64,000 nucleotides of DNA from Streptomyces sp. NBC_01276 (GCF_041435355.1 NZ_CP108442.1:5516501-5580500); one strand, 5' to 3'; numbered from the stretch's first letter, positions 17,780 to 26,986 are shown. Program-made: numbers and translations. The notes: generated by a model from the letters alone, not told the origin.

Positions 17780-17936
17780 TGATGTTGCGCGGGATGCTAC
17801 TCCGTCCGACCGGCCGTCAACATCGGTTCCGACAGCCCCGCGCAAGACGCCGGGAGGGGGATCTGATGGGCCGTTCGGGCCTTGCACACGCCCCTGACAC
17901 TCCGAACGGCACCCCCCGGGGTGAGGGCGGGATAAG

Positions 17937-17957
17937 CGACCGACATAATGTCGGTCG
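17937..17957. promoter_or_regulatory. Perfect palindrome spanning the ctaE start codon
   Basis: CGACCGACA (17937-17945) and TGTCGGTCG (17949-17957) are exact reverse complements around TAA. The ATG of ctaE uses the last A of the centre and the first TG of the right arm. No Shine-Dalgarno sequence is visible. Confidence 0.6.
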
Positions 17958-18568
17958 TGGCGACAGCAACGACAGTAGATACCGGGCACGCGCACCCGAC
18001 GGTCAACCGGCCGAACCTCGTCAGCGTCGGAACCATCATCTGGTTGAGTTCCGAGCTGATGTTCTTCGCGGCCCTCTTCGCGATGTACTTCACCCTGCGA
18101 TCCGTGACAGGCGCCGAGTACTGGACAGAACAGGCCTCGGCCTTGAATCTGCCCTTCTCGGCGACGAACACAACGATCCTGGTGCTCTCCTCGCTCACCT
18201 GCCAGCTCGGCGTATTCGCCGCCGAGCGCGGTGACGTGAAGAAGCTCCGGACGTGGTTCATCATCACGTTCGTCATGGGTGCGATCTTCATTGGCGGCCA
18301 GGTGTTCGAGTACACCGAGCTGGTCAAGCACGAGGGCTTGTCTCTCTCGTCAGGCCCGTACGGCTCGGTCTTCTACCTGACCACCGGCTTCCACGGTCTG
18401 CACGTGACGGGCGGTCTCATCGCCTTCCTGCTGGTCCTCGGCCGGACGTACGCGGCCAAGAGGTTCACCCACGAACAGGCCACGTCGGCCATCGTCGTGT
18501 CCTACTACTGGCACTTCGTCGATGTCGTCTGGATCGGCCTCTTCGCCACGATCTACCTGATCAAGTAG
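17948..18568 (+). CDS. ctaE: Cytochrome c oxidase subunit III
   Basis: A 206-residue, five-helix subunit of the aa3 oxidase. [41 protein letters not shown] and [16 protein letters not shown] are signature stretches of COX3. The ATG at 17948 sits inside a palindrome with no clear ribosome site; an in-frame GTG at 17957 is an alternative. It leads the ctaE-qcrCAB operon and is separated from ctaCDF by 2 kb, the usual actinobacterial arrangement. Confidence 0.95.
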   Translation: MSVVATATTVDTGHAHPTVNRPNLVSVGTIIWLSSELMFFAALFAMYFTLRSVTGAEYWTEQASALNLPFSATNTTILVLSSLTCQLGVFAAERGDVKKLRTWFIITFVMGAIFIGGQVFEYTELVKHEGLSLSSGPYGSVFYLTTGFHGLHVTGGLIAFLLVLGRTYAAKRFTHEQATSAIVVSYYWHFVDVVWIGLFATIYLIK

Positions 18569-18645
18569 CGAACACGTCGCCGGGCACCGCCCCGGCACTC
18601 CATCCAGAAACACCGACGCAGAAGATCCTGACACCGGGGTAATCC

Positions 18646-19455
18646 GTGAAAAAGCTCTCCGCACGACGACGCCATCCGCTGGCGGCGGTCGTCGTTCTAC
18701 TCTTCGCGCTGGCGGTCACGGGGGGGCTGTACGCCGCCTTCGCGCCCGCGGGCAAGGCGCAGGCCGATGAAACCGCCCAGTCCCTCGCCATCGAGGAGGG
18801 CCAGAAGCTCTACGCCGTGGGCTGCGCAAGCTGCCACGGAACCGGCGGTCAGGGTTCCACTGACGGCCCCAGCCTGGTCGGCGTCGGCTCCGCGGCCGTC
18901 GACTTCCAGGTGAGCACGGGCCGCATGCCCGCCCAGCAGCCCGGCGCCCAGGTGCCGAGGAAGCCGGCCATCTACTCCCAGGCCCAGATCGACCAGCTCG
19001 CCGCGTACGTCGCGTCGCTCGGTGCCGGCCCGATCGCGCCCACCGAGAAGCAGTACGACCCGGCCGGTGCCGACATCGCCAACGGTGGTGTGCTCTTCCG
19101 CAACAACTGCGCGCAGTGCCACAACTTCACCGGCGAGGGCGGCGCCCTGACGCTCGGCAAGTACGCCCCGAACCTGGACGGCGTCGAGCCGAAGCACATC
19201 TACGAGGCCATGCTCACCGGCCCGCAGAACATGCCCTCCTTCCCCGACAACACCATGCCGGAGAAGCAGAAGAAGGACATCATCGCGTACCTCCAGAACG
19301 TCAACGGCGAGAAGTCGACCAGCCCCGGTGGCCTCAAGCTCGGCGGCCTCGGCCCCGTCTCCGAGGGTCTGTTCGGCTGGATCTTCGGTCTGGGTGCGCT
19401 GATCGCTGTCGCCGTCTGGGTCGCGGCCCACACCGCTAAGGCCAAGAAGTCATGA
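18646..19455 (+). CDS. qcrC: Cytochrome bc1 diheme cytochrome c subunit
   Basis: The 269-residue cytochrome cc subunit carries electrons from the bc1 complex straight to the oxidase in the supercomplex. An N-terminal anchor lies at about 12-33. Two CXXCH heme c sites are at C60-H64 (CASCH) and C155-H159 (CAQCH), each with a later Met (RMPAQQ, NMPSFP). A C-terminal helix is at about 242-262. The start is GTG 18646 with CCGGGG upstream. It overlaps qcrA by 4 bp (ATGA). Confidence 0.95.
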   Translation: MKKLSARRRHPLAAVVVLLFALAVTGGLYAAFAPAGKAQADETAQSLAIEEGQKLYAVGCASCHGTGGQGSTDGPSLVGVGSAAVDFQVSTGRMPAQQPGAQVPRKPAIYSQAQIDQLAAYVASLGAGPIAPTEKQYDPAGADIANGGVLFRNNCAQCHNFTGEGGALTLGKYAPNLDGVEPKHIYEAMLTGPQNMPSFPDNTMPEKQKKDIIAYLQNVNGEKSTSPGGLKLGGLGPVSEGLFGWIFGLGALIAVAVWVAAHTAKAKKS

Positions 19456-20510
19456 GTAGCCAAGACATTCCCGAAGAGAAGCACCTGCCGAGCGAGCAGG
19501 GCGACGCGCACCACGGTGGCGTAGCGGTCGCGGACGATCCGTTCGCCGACCCGGGCCTTCCGGTCCACAAGCCGCGCATCCAGGACATCGACGAGCGGGC
19601 CGCCAAGCGGTCCGAGCGCACGGTCGCGATGCTGTTCACGCTGTCGATGCTGGCCACGATCGGCTTCATCGCCGCGTACGTGACCCTCCCGGTCGACAAG
19701 ATCGTCTTCATCTTCCCGATCGGGAAGGTGAGCGCGCTGAACTTCGCGCTCGGTCTGACCCTGGGCACGGCCCTCTTCTGCATCGGCGCGGGCGCGGTCC
19801 ACTGGGCCCGCACCCTGATGTCCGATGTCGAGGTCGCCGACGACCGCCACGAGATCGCGGCCCCGGCCGAGGTCAAGGCGAAGGTCCTCCAGGACTTCGC
19901 CGACGGTGCGAACGAGTCCGGCATCGCCCGCCGCCCGCTGATCCGCAACACCCTGATCGGCGCGATGGCCATGGTGCCGCTCGCCGGCGTCATGCTGCTG
20001 CGCGACCTGGGCCCGCTGCCCGAGGTCAAGCTGCGCAAGACCGTGTGGGCCAAGGGCAAGCTGCTGATCAACGACAACACGAACGAGCCGCTGCGTCCCG
20101 AGGACGTGCTCGTCGGTTCGCTGACCTTCGCCCGGCCGGAAGGCCTGGAGGAGGAGCAGCACGACTTCCAGACGCAGATCGCCAAGGCCGCCCTGATGAT
20201 CGTCCGCATCAAGCCGGAGGACATCAAGGACAAGCAGGAGCTGGAGTGGTCCCACGAGGGCATCGTGGCCTACTCCAAGATCTGCACCCACGTCGGCTGC
20301 CCGATCAGCCTGTACGAGCAGCAGACGCATCACGTGCTCTGCCCGTGCCACCAGTCCACCTTCGACCTCTCCGACGGCGCCCGAGTCATCTTCGGCCCGG
20401 CCGGTCACGCGCTTCCGCAGCTGCGGATCGGCGTCAATGACGAAGGCTTCCTCGAAGCGCACGGCGACTTCGAAGAGCCCGTCGGTCCTGCTTTCTGGGA
20501 GCGCGGATGA
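19452..20510 (+). CDS. qcrA: Cytochrome bc1 Rieske iron-sulfur subunit
   Basis: A 352-residue Rieske protein with three predicted N-terminal helices (about 58-80, 92-115, 165-185), as in actinobacteria. The [2Fe-2S] ligands are C278, H280, C297 and H300 in CTHVGC and CPCHQS, with C283-C299 as the expected disulfide. It accepts electrons from menaquinol. Both ends overlap neighbours by 4 bp. The ErpA carrier encoded about 12 kb away could supply clusters, which is inference. Confidence 0.96.
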   Translation: MSSQDIPEEKHLPSEQGDAHHGGVAVADDPFADPGLPVHKPRIQDIDERAAKRSERTVAMLFTLSMLATIGFIAAYVTLPVDKIVFIFPIGKVSALNFALGLTLGTALFCIGAGAVHWARTLMSDVEVADDRHEIAAPAEVKAKVLQDFADGANESGIARRPLIRNTLIGAMAMVPLAGVMLLRDLGPLPEVKLRKTVWAKGKLLINDNTNEPLRPEDVLVGSLTFARPEGLEEEQHDFQTQIAKAALMIVRIKPEDIKDKQELEWSHEGIVAYSKICTHVGCPISLYEQQTHHVLCPCHQSTFDLSDGARVIFGPAGHALPQLRIGVNDEGFLEAHGDFEEPVGPAFWERG

Positions 20511-22138
20511 GCACTGCCACCGAATCCAACACGGCGCGCAAAGCGCCGGCCGGCGAGCGCGTAGCGGACTGGGCGGACGGCCGCCTGGGCATCTACAGCC
20601 TGGCCAAGTCCAACATGCGCAAGATCTTCCCGGACCACTGGTCCTTCATGCTGGGTGAGATCTGCCTCTACAGCTTCATCATCATCATCCTCACGGGTGT
20701 GTACCTGACGCTGTTCTTCCACCCGAGCATGAACGAGGTCGTGTACCACGGCTCGTACGTGCCGATGCAGGGTGTCCAGATGTCCGAGGCCTTCGCCTCG
20801 ACCCTGAACATCAGCTTCGAGGTCCGCGGCGGTCTGCTCATCCGGCAGATCCACCACTGGGCGGCGCTGATCTTCGTCGCGGCCATGCTCGTGCACATGA
20901 TGCGCGTGTTCTTCACGGGTGCCTTCCGCAAGCCGCGCGAGGTCAACTGGGTCTTCGGCTTCCTGCTGCTGGTCCTCGGCATGTTCACCGGTTTCACCGG
21001 TTACTCCCTGCCGGACGACCTGCTCTCCGGCACCGGTGTCCGCTTCATGGAGGGCGCGATCCTGTCCGTGCCGGTCGTCGGCACGTACCTGTCGTTCTTC
21101 CTCTTCGGCGGCGAGTTCCCCGGCGGCGACTTCGTCGCACGGTTCTACTCGATCCACATCCTGCTGCTGCCCGGCATCATGATGGGCCTGCTGGTGGCCC
21201 ACCTGATCCTGGTCTTCTACCACAAGCACACCCAGTTCGCGGGTCCCGGCAAGACGAACAACAACGTCGTCGGCATGCCGCTGCTGCCGGTCTACATGGC
21301 CAAGGCCGGAGGCTTCTTCTTCCTGGTCTTCGGTGTCATCGCGGCCATCGCGGCGCTCGCGTCGATCAACCCGATCTGGGCGCTCGGCCCGTACCGCCCG
21401 GACCACGTGTCCACCGGTGCGCAGCCCGACTGGTACATGGGCTTCTCCGAGGGCCTCATCCGTGCCATGCCGGGCTGGGAGATCAACCTCTGGGGCCACA
21501 CGCTGGTCCTGGGCGTGTTCATCCCGCTGGTGATCTTCCCGCTGGTCCTCGCCGCGATCGCGGTGTACCCGTTCATCGAGGCCTGGGTCACCAAGGACAA
21601 GGGCGAGCACCACATCCTGGACCGCCCGCGCAACGTCCCGACCCGTACGGCGTTCGGTGTCGCCTGGCTCACCTGGTACGTGATCCTGCTGATCGCCGGT
21701 GGCAACGACATGTTCGCGCAGTACTTCCACCTGTCGATCAACTCGATCACGTGGTTCGCGCGGATCGGCTTCTTCGTGGGCCCGGTCATCGCCTTCGTGA
21801 TCACCAAGCGGATCTGCCTCGGCCTCCAGCGCCGGGACCACGACAAGGTGCTGCACGGTCGCGAGACCGGCATCATCAAGCGCCTGCCGCACGGTGAGTT
21901 CGTCGAGGTCCACGAGCCGCTCTCGCAGGGCAAGCTGCACACCCTCACCTCGCACACGCAGTACGAGCCGATCGAGGTCGGCCCGACGGTCGACGAGAAC
22001 GGCGTCGAGCGCAAGGTGAAGGCGGGCGAGAAGCTCCGCGCGAAGCTCAGCAAGGGCTTCTACGGGGAGAACACCCACATTCCGAAGCCCACGGTGGAGG
22101 AGTACAAGGAGATCCAGAGCGGCCACGGCCACCACTGA
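20507..22138 (+). CDS. qcrB: Cytochrome bc1 cytochrome b subunit
   Basis: A 543-residue diheme cytochrome b that oxidises menaquinol. Heme ligand histidines appear in IHHWAALIFVAAMLVHMMRVF and YSIHILLLPGIMMGLLVAHLILVFYHKHT. A Qo-site region and the PDWYMGFSEGLIR motif follow. At least eight or nine helices are visible, then a hydrophilic C-terminal extension of about 100 residues typical of actinobacteria. It is the last gene of ctaE-qcrCAB; a terminator lies about 60 bp downstream. Confidence 0.96.
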   Translation: MSTATESNTARKAPAGERVADWADGRLGIYSLAKSNMRKIFPDHWSFMLGEICLYSFIIIILTGVYLTLFFHPSMNEVVYHGSYVPMQGVQMSEAFASTLNISFEVRGGLLIRQIHHWAALIFVAAMLVHMMRVFFTGAFRKPREVNWVFGFLLLVLGMFTGFTGYSLPDDLLSGTGVRFMEGAILSVPVVGTYLSFFLFGGEFPGGDFVARFYSIHILLLPGIMMGLLVAHLILVFYHKHTQFAGPGKTNNNVVGMPLLPVYMAKAGGFFFLVFGVIAAIAALASINPIWALGPYRPDHVSTGAQPDWYMGFSEGLIRAMPGWEINLWGHTLVLGVFIPLVIFPLVLAAIAVYPFIEAWVTKDKGEHHILDRPRNVPTRTAFGVAWLTWYVILLIAGGNDMFAQYFHLSINSITWFARIGFFVGPVIAFVITKRICLGLQRRDHDKVLHGRETGIIKRLPHGEFVEVHEPLSQGKLHTLTSHTQYEPIEVGPTVDENGVERKVKAGEKLRAKLSKGFYGENTHIPKPTVEEYKEIQSGHGHH

Positions 22139-22195
22139 TCTCCGGTATGACAGCTTGAGGGATCGGTTTCGGCCAATCCTGGTGTCGCCACGGTG

Positions 22196-22226
22196 AGAGC
22201 CCCGTCCAGTGACTGGACGGGGCTCT
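22196..22226 (+). terminator. qcrCAB terminator
   Basis: A 15-bp complementary stem (22196-22210 with 22212-22226) ends in CTCTTCGC. The innermost pairs must open to form the loop. Confidence 0.75.
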
Positions 22227-22302
22227 TCGCCGTCTCCCGGGCTGGATAGGCTGAGATCCTTCCCATTCGACGTGGAACTTTTCCGAGCAGCAGGAGCGGA
22301 CC

Positions 22303-23367
22303 ATGAACGTTGCGACCCCGGCAGGCGGCGACAGCGTGGCGGCCCGTGGCTGGCCGGGCCTCCTCGACGCCCTCCTGACCGGCCGGGACCTCACCACGGA
22401 CGACACCGCCTGGGCGATGGACCGGATCATGCGGGGCGAGGCCACGGACGCGCAGATCGCCGGTTTCATGGTGGCGCTCCGGGCCAAGGGGGAGACGGTG
22501 GCGGAGATCAACGGCATGGTGCGTGCCATGTACGATCACGCCAATCTGATCGAGGTACCGGGCCGGACGGTGGACATCGTCGGCACCGGCGGGGACGGGA
22601 CCAAGACCGTCAACATCTCCACGATGTCGGCGCTCGTGGTGGCCGGCACCGGCGCGAAGGTGGTCAAGCACGGCAACCGGGCCGCGTCCTCCGCGAGCGG
22701 CTCCTCGGACGTGCTGGAGAAGCTCGGCGTCAACCTCAACCTCACCCCGGCCCGGGTCGTGGAGGTCGCCGAGGAGGCCGGCATCACCTTCTGCTTCGCG
22801 GTGAAGTTCCACCCCGCGCTGCGGCACGTGGCGGCGGCCCGCAAGGAGCTGGGCATCCGGACCACCTTCAACTTCCTCGGCCCGCTGACCAACCCGGCGA
22901 AGGTCCGCGCACAGGCCACGGGCGTGGCCGACGCCCGGGTCGCCCCCATCGTGGCCGGGGTGCTCGCGGAGCGCGGCTCCTCGGCGCTGGTCTTCCGGGG
23001 CGACGACGGCATGGACGAGCTCACCACGACGGCCACCTCCCGGGTGTGGTGGGTCCGTGACGGCGCGGTCACCGAGCAGACGTTCGACCCGCGTGACATC
23101 GGGATCCCGATCGTGGACGTCTCCGCGCTCCGCGGCGAGGACGCCTCCTACAACGCGGACGTCGCCCGCCGGCTGCTGGCCGGAGAGCGGGGCCCCGTGC
23201 GCGAGGCCGTCCTGCTGAACTCGGCGGCGGCCCTGGTGGCGCTGGACCCGGGCAGCGGGTCCCTGGAGGAGCAGCTGTCGGCCGGCGTCGCGCGGGCGGC
23301 CGAGTCGATCGACTCGGGCGCGGCCCGGGCGGCCCTGGAACGCTGGGCCGCCGCCAGCAACGCCTAG
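22303..23367 (+). CDS. trpD: Anthranilate phosphoribosyltransferase
   Basis: TrpD transfers phosphoribose from PRPP to anthranilate, the second step of tryptophan synthesis. The protein has 354 residues. The glycine-rich PRPP site [14 protein letters not shown] is at 94-107. [21 protein letters not shown] and [10 protein letters not shown] are further family motifs. AGGAG precedes the ATG. The gene stands alone; trpE(G) with its attenuator is 25 kb away and no other trp genes are here. Confidence 0.95.
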   Translation: MNVATPAGGDSVAARGWPGLLDALLTGRDLTTDDTAWAMDRIMRGEATDAQIAGFMVALRAKGETVAEINGMVRAMYDHANLIEVPGRTVDIVGTGGDGTKTVNISTMSALVVAGTGAKVVKHGNRAASSASGSSDVLEKLGVNLNLTPARVVEVAEEAGITFCFAVKFHPALRHVAAARKELGIRTTFNFLGPLTNPAKVRAQATGVADARVAPIVAGVLAERGSSALVFRGDDGMDELTTTATSRVWWVRDGAVTEQTFDPRDIGIPIVDVSALRGEDASYNADVARRLLAGERGPVREAVLLNSAAALVALDPGSGSLEEQLSAGVARAAESIDSGAARAALERWAAASNA

Positions 23368-23404
23368 GCGCTGCGGCGCGGCGCGAGCGCGGCGTTCGCA
23401 AGGA

Positions 23405-23433
23405 GACCCCGGTCCACATCGTGGACCGGGGTC
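23405..23433 (+). terminator. trpD terminator
   Basis: A 13-bp perfect stem (23405-23417 with 23421-23433) with loop ATC. Confidence 0.8.
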
Positions 23434-23461
23434 TTGCGCGTGGAGGATCTTGTGGCAGGAT
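23434..23461 (+). promoter_or_regulatory. Candidate promoter of the SAM-IV leader
   Basis: TTGCGC (23434-23439), 16 bp, CAGGAT (23456-23461). The predicted start falls at about 23468-23470, the first base of the riboswitch. Confidence 0.45.
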
Positions 23462-23469
23462 GCTGACCA

Positions 23470-23586
23470 GGTCACGAGTGACAGCGTTTAGGCCCCGGCT
23501 TGCTGTCCGGCAACCCTCCTTCCGTGGCGGGGTGCCCCGGGTGATGACCAGGCCGTAGGCAGCCAGGTCTACGGCAAGCGCGGATC
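23470..23586 (+). ncRNA. SAM-IV riboswitch
   Basis: The sequence follows the actinobacterial SAM-IV aptamer as I recall it. It has GGTCACGAGTGACAGC at the 5' end, then GGCCCCGGCTTGCTG, CCGGCAACCCTCC, GGCGGGGTGCCCCGGG and GTGATGACC closing the first helix, and finally a CCGTAG/CTACGG hairpin and GCAAGCGCGGATC. GGTCA at 23470 pairs with TGACC. It binds S-adenosylmethionine and would lower expression of the downstream class V aminotransferase when SAM is plentiful. Confidence 0.9.
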
Positions 23587-23625
23587 CCTCGATACCAGGG
23601 GTCCTGGGTCTTCGAGGAGCTTTTT
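23587..23625 (+). terminator. Rho-independent terminator of the SAM-IV leader
   Basis: CCTCGA pairs with TCGAGG (23587-23592, 23612-23617) and an inner CCAGG-GGT-CCTGG stem stacks within. GC and then TTTTT (23621-23625) follow. It begins directly after the aptamer, about 190 bp before the gene, so it is the likely expression platform. Confidence 0.7.
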
Positions 23626-23818
23626 CCGTGAGCAAGCGAATGCGATAGGGCGACTCCGCCCCTTCTTCACCCCTCGGATCAGGGTCGCCGACGCGTACCC
23701 CCACGTCATTCCGAGGTCCTTCCCGTACCCCTGTGGCCGGCCGGCGCCGTCGCGTCCCGCCGTACCCGCGTACGGGCACACCGAAGCCATTCAGCCCTGC
23801 CTGCCGGGAGACACCGCC

Positions 23819-25207
23819 ATGTCCGCATTCCTGAACTCCGCCGCCGCCACCGCCACCGATGTCGCCGTCGACCCCGCCTGTGCCCAGCCGCTGCCCGTGC
23901 TCGGCCGCGACGTGACCGTCCCGCTCGTCACCGGCGGCGAGGTCACCTACGCCGCCCTCGACTACGCGGCCAGCGCCCCCGCCCTCCAGCGGGTCTGGGA
24001 CGACGTGGCCGCGTACGCCCCGTACTACGGCAGCGTCCACCGCGGGGCCGGGTACCTCTCGCAGCTCTCCACCGACCTGTTCGAGCAGAGCCGCGTCACC
24101 GTCGCGGAGTTCCTGGACTGCCGCCCCGGCGACCAGGTGGTCTTCACCCGGTCGACCACCGATTCGCTGAACCTGCTGGCCGCCGTCCTGCCGGCCGACT
24201 GCCAGGTCTTCGTCTTCGAGACCGAGCACCACGCCTCGCTGCTGCCCTGGGGCGACGCGCAGGTGACCTACCTCAACGCCCCGCGCACCCCGGCCGAGGC
24301 CGTCGCCACCCTGGAGCGGGCACTGGCCGACCGCGAGCCCTACGGCCCCGCCCTGGTGTGCGTCACCGGTGCCTCCAACGTCACCGGCGAGCTGTGGCCG
24401 GTCAAGGAGCTGGCCGCCGCCGCGCACGCCCACGGTGCGCGGATCGTCCTGGACGCCGCCCAGCTGGCACCGCACCACCCCGTGTCCGTCCGGGAGCTGG
24501 ACGTGGACTGGGTCGCCTTCTCCGGCCACAAGCTCTACGCCCCCTTCGGCTCGGGCGTCCTCGCAGGCCGCGCCGACTGGCTCCAGGAGGCCCGGCCGTA
24601 CCTGGCCGGCGGCGGTGCCTCCCGCAAGGTGGCCCGCCGCGAGGACGGCGGCGTCGACGTCGAGTGGCACACCACCGCCGCCCGCCACGAGGCCGGCTCC
24701 CCGAACGTCATCGGCGTCTACTCCATCGCCTCGGCCTGCCGCGCCCTGAAGGACGCGGGTTTCGAGAACCTGGTCGCCCGCGAGAACCACCTCATCGCCA
24801 AGGTCCGCGAGGGCCTCGCCGACGTCCCCGCCGTGCGCGTGCTCTCCCTCTTCGGGGACGACGCCCCGCGCGTCGGCGTCATCTCCTTCGTGGTGGACGG
24901 CTGGAACAGCTCGCACTTCGCGGCCGCGCTGTCCGCCGAGTACGGGATCGGCGTGCGCGACGGCCTCTTCTGCGCCCACCCGCTGGTCCGCACCCTCCTC
25001 GGCAGCGAGCCGCAGGAGCCGGGCGAGTGCGGCGCCCCGGAGGCCGCGCCGGGGGAGCGCTCGCTCAACGCGATCCGGGTCTCCTTCGGCGCGGGCACCC
25101 CCGACGAGCACGTCGAGCGGTTCGTCCGGGCCGTCGGGGAACTGGTCGCGGACGGCGCCAAGTGGCAGTACCGCACCGAAGAGGGCCGCTGCGTTCCGGC
25201 CGTCTGA
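23819..25207 (+). CDS. Class V aminotransferase / cysteine desulfurase-like protein
   Basis: A 462-residue PLP enzyme of the NifS/SufS/Csd fold. The PLP lysine is K238 in SGHKLYAPFGSG and DAAQ is at 212-215. TGASNVTGE replaces the usual HVSN/HEVG segment. A candidate sulfur-handling C385 lies in DGLFCAHPLV. An HH pair (137-138, TEHHAS) stacks on PLP. The exact substrate is unknown. The SAM-IV riboswitch and terminator in its 350-nt leader tie it to sulfur or methionine metabolism. The ATG at 23819 follows CGGGAGACACCGCC. Confidence 0.85.
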   Translation: MSAFLNSAAATATDVAVDPACAQPLPVLGRDVTVPLVTGGEVTYAALDYAASAPALQRVWDDVAAYAPYYGSVHRGAGYLSQLSTDLFEQSRVTVAEFLDCRPGDQVVFTRSTTDSLNLLAAVLPADCQVFVFETEHHASLLPWGDAQVTYLNAPRTPAEAVATLERALADREPYGPALVCVTGASNVTGELWPVKELAAAAHAHGARIVLDAAQLAPHHPVSVRELDVDWVAFSGHKLYAPFGSGVLAGRADWLQEARPYLAGGGASRKVARREDGGVDVEWHTTAARHEAGSPNVIGVYSIASACRALKDAGFENLVARENHLIAKVREGLADVPAVRVLSLFGDDAPRVGVISFVVDGWNSSHFAAALSAEYGIGVRDGLFCAHPLVRTLLGSEPQEPGECGAPEAAPGERSLNAIRVSFGAGTPDEHVERFVRAVGELVADGAKWQYRTEEGRCVPAV

Positions 25208-25498
25208 AACGCCGGGGAGCGTGCCCCGCCGGGATCCGCTGCCGGCTGCCCGCGCCGGCTGATCGCCCCGGCGAACGTGCTCTGCGAGGACGAGTGGGGC
25301 GCGGAGTACGTCCACCGTCGGCCGGGGGACGTGGCGGAGACGCTCGCGGTCTCGCGGACCGGCTGCGCGGGTACGTCTGCTGCCCGGCCGAGAGCTGCCC
25401 GGCCCGGCCGGGCGAAAGCATGCCGGGGCTCGGCGGAGCCTGAGGGGGCCGGTACCGGGGCGCGGGACCCGTGCCCCGGCGGCCCCGCCGGCCCGGCG
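25208..25498. other. Intergenic stretch with no supported gene
   Basis: These 291 bp lie between convergent genes. Frames run through it but none has a ribosome site or family-like sequence. A short CCGGC repeat pair near 25243-25260 is the only structure seen. It may hold a decayed gene, which I cannot show. Confidence 0.5.
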
Positions 25499-25780
25499 CT
25501 ACGCGTCGAGGCCGATCGCGAACGCCGCTTCCAGGTCGTGCTGGGAGTACGTGCGGAACGCCACGTGCGTGTCGGTCGCCTCGACGCCCGGGATCTTGCT
25601 GATGCGGCCCGGGATGATGTCGGCCAGGTTCTCGTGGCGGGCGACGCGGACCAGCGCGATCAGGTCGTACGTACCGGTGACGGAGTAGACCTCGCTGACG
25701 CTGTCCAGCGCGGCGATGGACTCGGCGATCTCGGGGATGCGGTCCACGCTGGTCTTGATGAGCACGATCGCGGTGATCAT
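25499..25780 (-). CDS. Stand-alone Lrp/AsnC ligand-binding (RAM) protein
   Basis: This 93-residue protein consists only of the RAM effector domain of Lrp/AsnC regulators, without the helix-turn-helix. VSEVYSVTGTYDLIALVRV and the conserved GTYD loop define it. Such proteins bind amino acids and oligomerise, and may modulate full-length Lrp proteins. The start is ATG 25780, with GGGAG 10 nt upstream. The rhomboid gene ends 38 bp upstream on the same strand. Confidence 0.88.
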   Translation of the reverse strand: MITAIVLIKTSVDRIPEIAESIAALDSVSEVYSVTGTYDLIALVRVARHENLADIIPGRISKIPGVEATDTHVAFRTYSQHDLEAAFAIGLDA

Positions 25781-25818
25781 GGCTGGCTGTCTCCCTAGGT
25801 GGGCCGTCACTGGTCGCC

Positions 25819-26634
25819 TCACTTTAAGACGTGATCCGTAGGGTCACCAAAGCCCGTGCCGTCGTCCCCTGCGCCCCCGCCGTCGACCGGTGCGCGCCCG
25901 CGCCGCGTCCGGGCGATCGGCCATTCCGCCAGGACGGGGCGCCTCTTGCCGGTACGGCGATAACGCGCCCATGCGTAGAGGAAGCCCACGGAGAAGCCCA
26001 CCACGTGCGCCAGGTAGGCCACCCCCGGCCCGCTCTCCGCGCGTTGCGCGGCCAGCCACTGGAGGACGAACCAGAACATCAGCACGATCCAGGCCGGGAA
26101 GCGCAGGGGCAGGAAGAGCAGGAACGGGAACAGGCTCGTCACCCGGGCCCTCGGGAAGAGGCAGAGGAAGGCCCCCAGGACCGCCGAGATCGCGCCGGAG
26201 GCGCCGACCAGGGTCTGGTCCGAGGAGGCGTTGGCCGCCGCGTACGCCGCCAGCGCCAGGTACCCCGTGCAGACGTAGAAGACGAGGAAGGGCGCCCGGC
26301 CCATCCGCTCCTGCGTCATCGCGCCGAAGACGTGCAGGAAGAGCATGTTCCCGAGCAGGTGGAGCCAGCTGCCGTGGACGAACAGCGCGGTCAGCGGGGT
26401 GAGGAGCGGGCGAGCGGCCCCCGAGAAGAGTTCGTCGGGGACCACCCCCCAGTGCCGGAAGTACGCCGTCCCCGTGGCGAGCAGCCGGTCGCCGGTGCCG
26501 TAGGCCGGATTCAGGCCGGAGGCGGGGCCGAGCAGGAAGGCCAGGCAGCAGCCGGCGATCAGTGCGTACGTGACCACCGGGCCCCGGGCGGCCTCGCGTA
26601 CCGTCAGCCACTTTACGATCATGCGAGAGAGCAT
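25819..26634 (-). CDS. Rhomboid intramembrane serine protease
   Basis: A 271-residue protein with six predicted helices. The serine nucleophile is S146 in GASGAISAVLGAF and the catalytic histidine is H210 in AYLAHVVGFSVGF. HGSWLHLLGNMLFLHVFG supplies the conserved oxyanion-side His/Asn residues. Rhomboids cut transmembrane segments of membrane proteins; the substrate is unknown. An in-frame ATG at 26622 is an alternative start, and neither has a strong ribosome site. The C-terminus is a charged tail. Confidence 0.92.
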   Translation of the reverse strand: MLSRMIVKWLTVREAARGPVVTYALIAGCCLAFLLGPASGLNPAYGTGDRLLATGTAYFRHWGVVPDELFSGAARPLLTPLTALFVHGSWLHLLGNMLFLHVFGAMTQERMGRAPFLVFYVCTGYLALAAYAAANASSDQTLVGASGAISAVLGAFLCLFPRARVTSLFPFLLFLPLRFPAWIVLMFWFVLQWLAAQRAESGPGVAYLAHVVGFSVGFLYAWARYRRTGKRRPVLAEWPIARTRRGRAPVDGGGAGDDGTGFGDPTDHVLK

Positions 26635-26746
26635 GACGCAGACGGACCCGCCCGAGGGCGGTGCCAGGCCGTAGGGTTACGTGCGCGGTCCGTGCACTGC
26701 CGCGGAAGGCTTTAATTGAATGAGTTACGAAGGAGAGAGCGACCTG

Positions 26747-26986
26747 ATGACGGTTCCCCAGCCGACCGACACCACCCGGTGGCGCTGCACGTTGTGCGGC
26801 AACCTCACGCGGTTCGACGTCACCCGTTCGTCGAAGGTCGTGGAGTACGTCCACCTGGACCTCGCCGGGGAGCCCAAGGTCGAGGAGCGCGAGGTGGTCA
26901 GTGAGACCATCGACTCGGTCCGCTGTCGCTGGTGCAACGCGGTGGACCAGATCGAGCTCGTGGACAGGCCGGGCGCGGACTCCTGA
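26747..26986 (+). CDS. Small zinc-ribbon protein
   Basis: A 79-residue soluble protein with CTLC near the N-terminus and CRWC about 50 residues later, a CXXC-X(n)-CXXC zinc ribbon. The start is ATG 26747, preceded by AAGGAGAGAG; an upstream ATG at 26720 is in frame but has a poorer site. The next gene, a NYN-domain protein, begins 42 bp on in the same direction. Small zinc ribbons often act in RNA or protein complexes; the role here is unknown. Confidence 0.75.
   Translation: MTVPQPTDTTRWRCTLCGNLTRFDVTRSSKVVEYVHLDLAGEPKVEEREVVSETIDSVRCRWCNAVDQIELVDRPGADS

Noticed and set aside
25277..25798. Possible gene on the plus strand between the aminotransferase and the RAM protein
   Set aside because: The sequence soon turns into Arg/Ala/Pro shadow composition and runs antisense into the RAM gene; no ribosome site.
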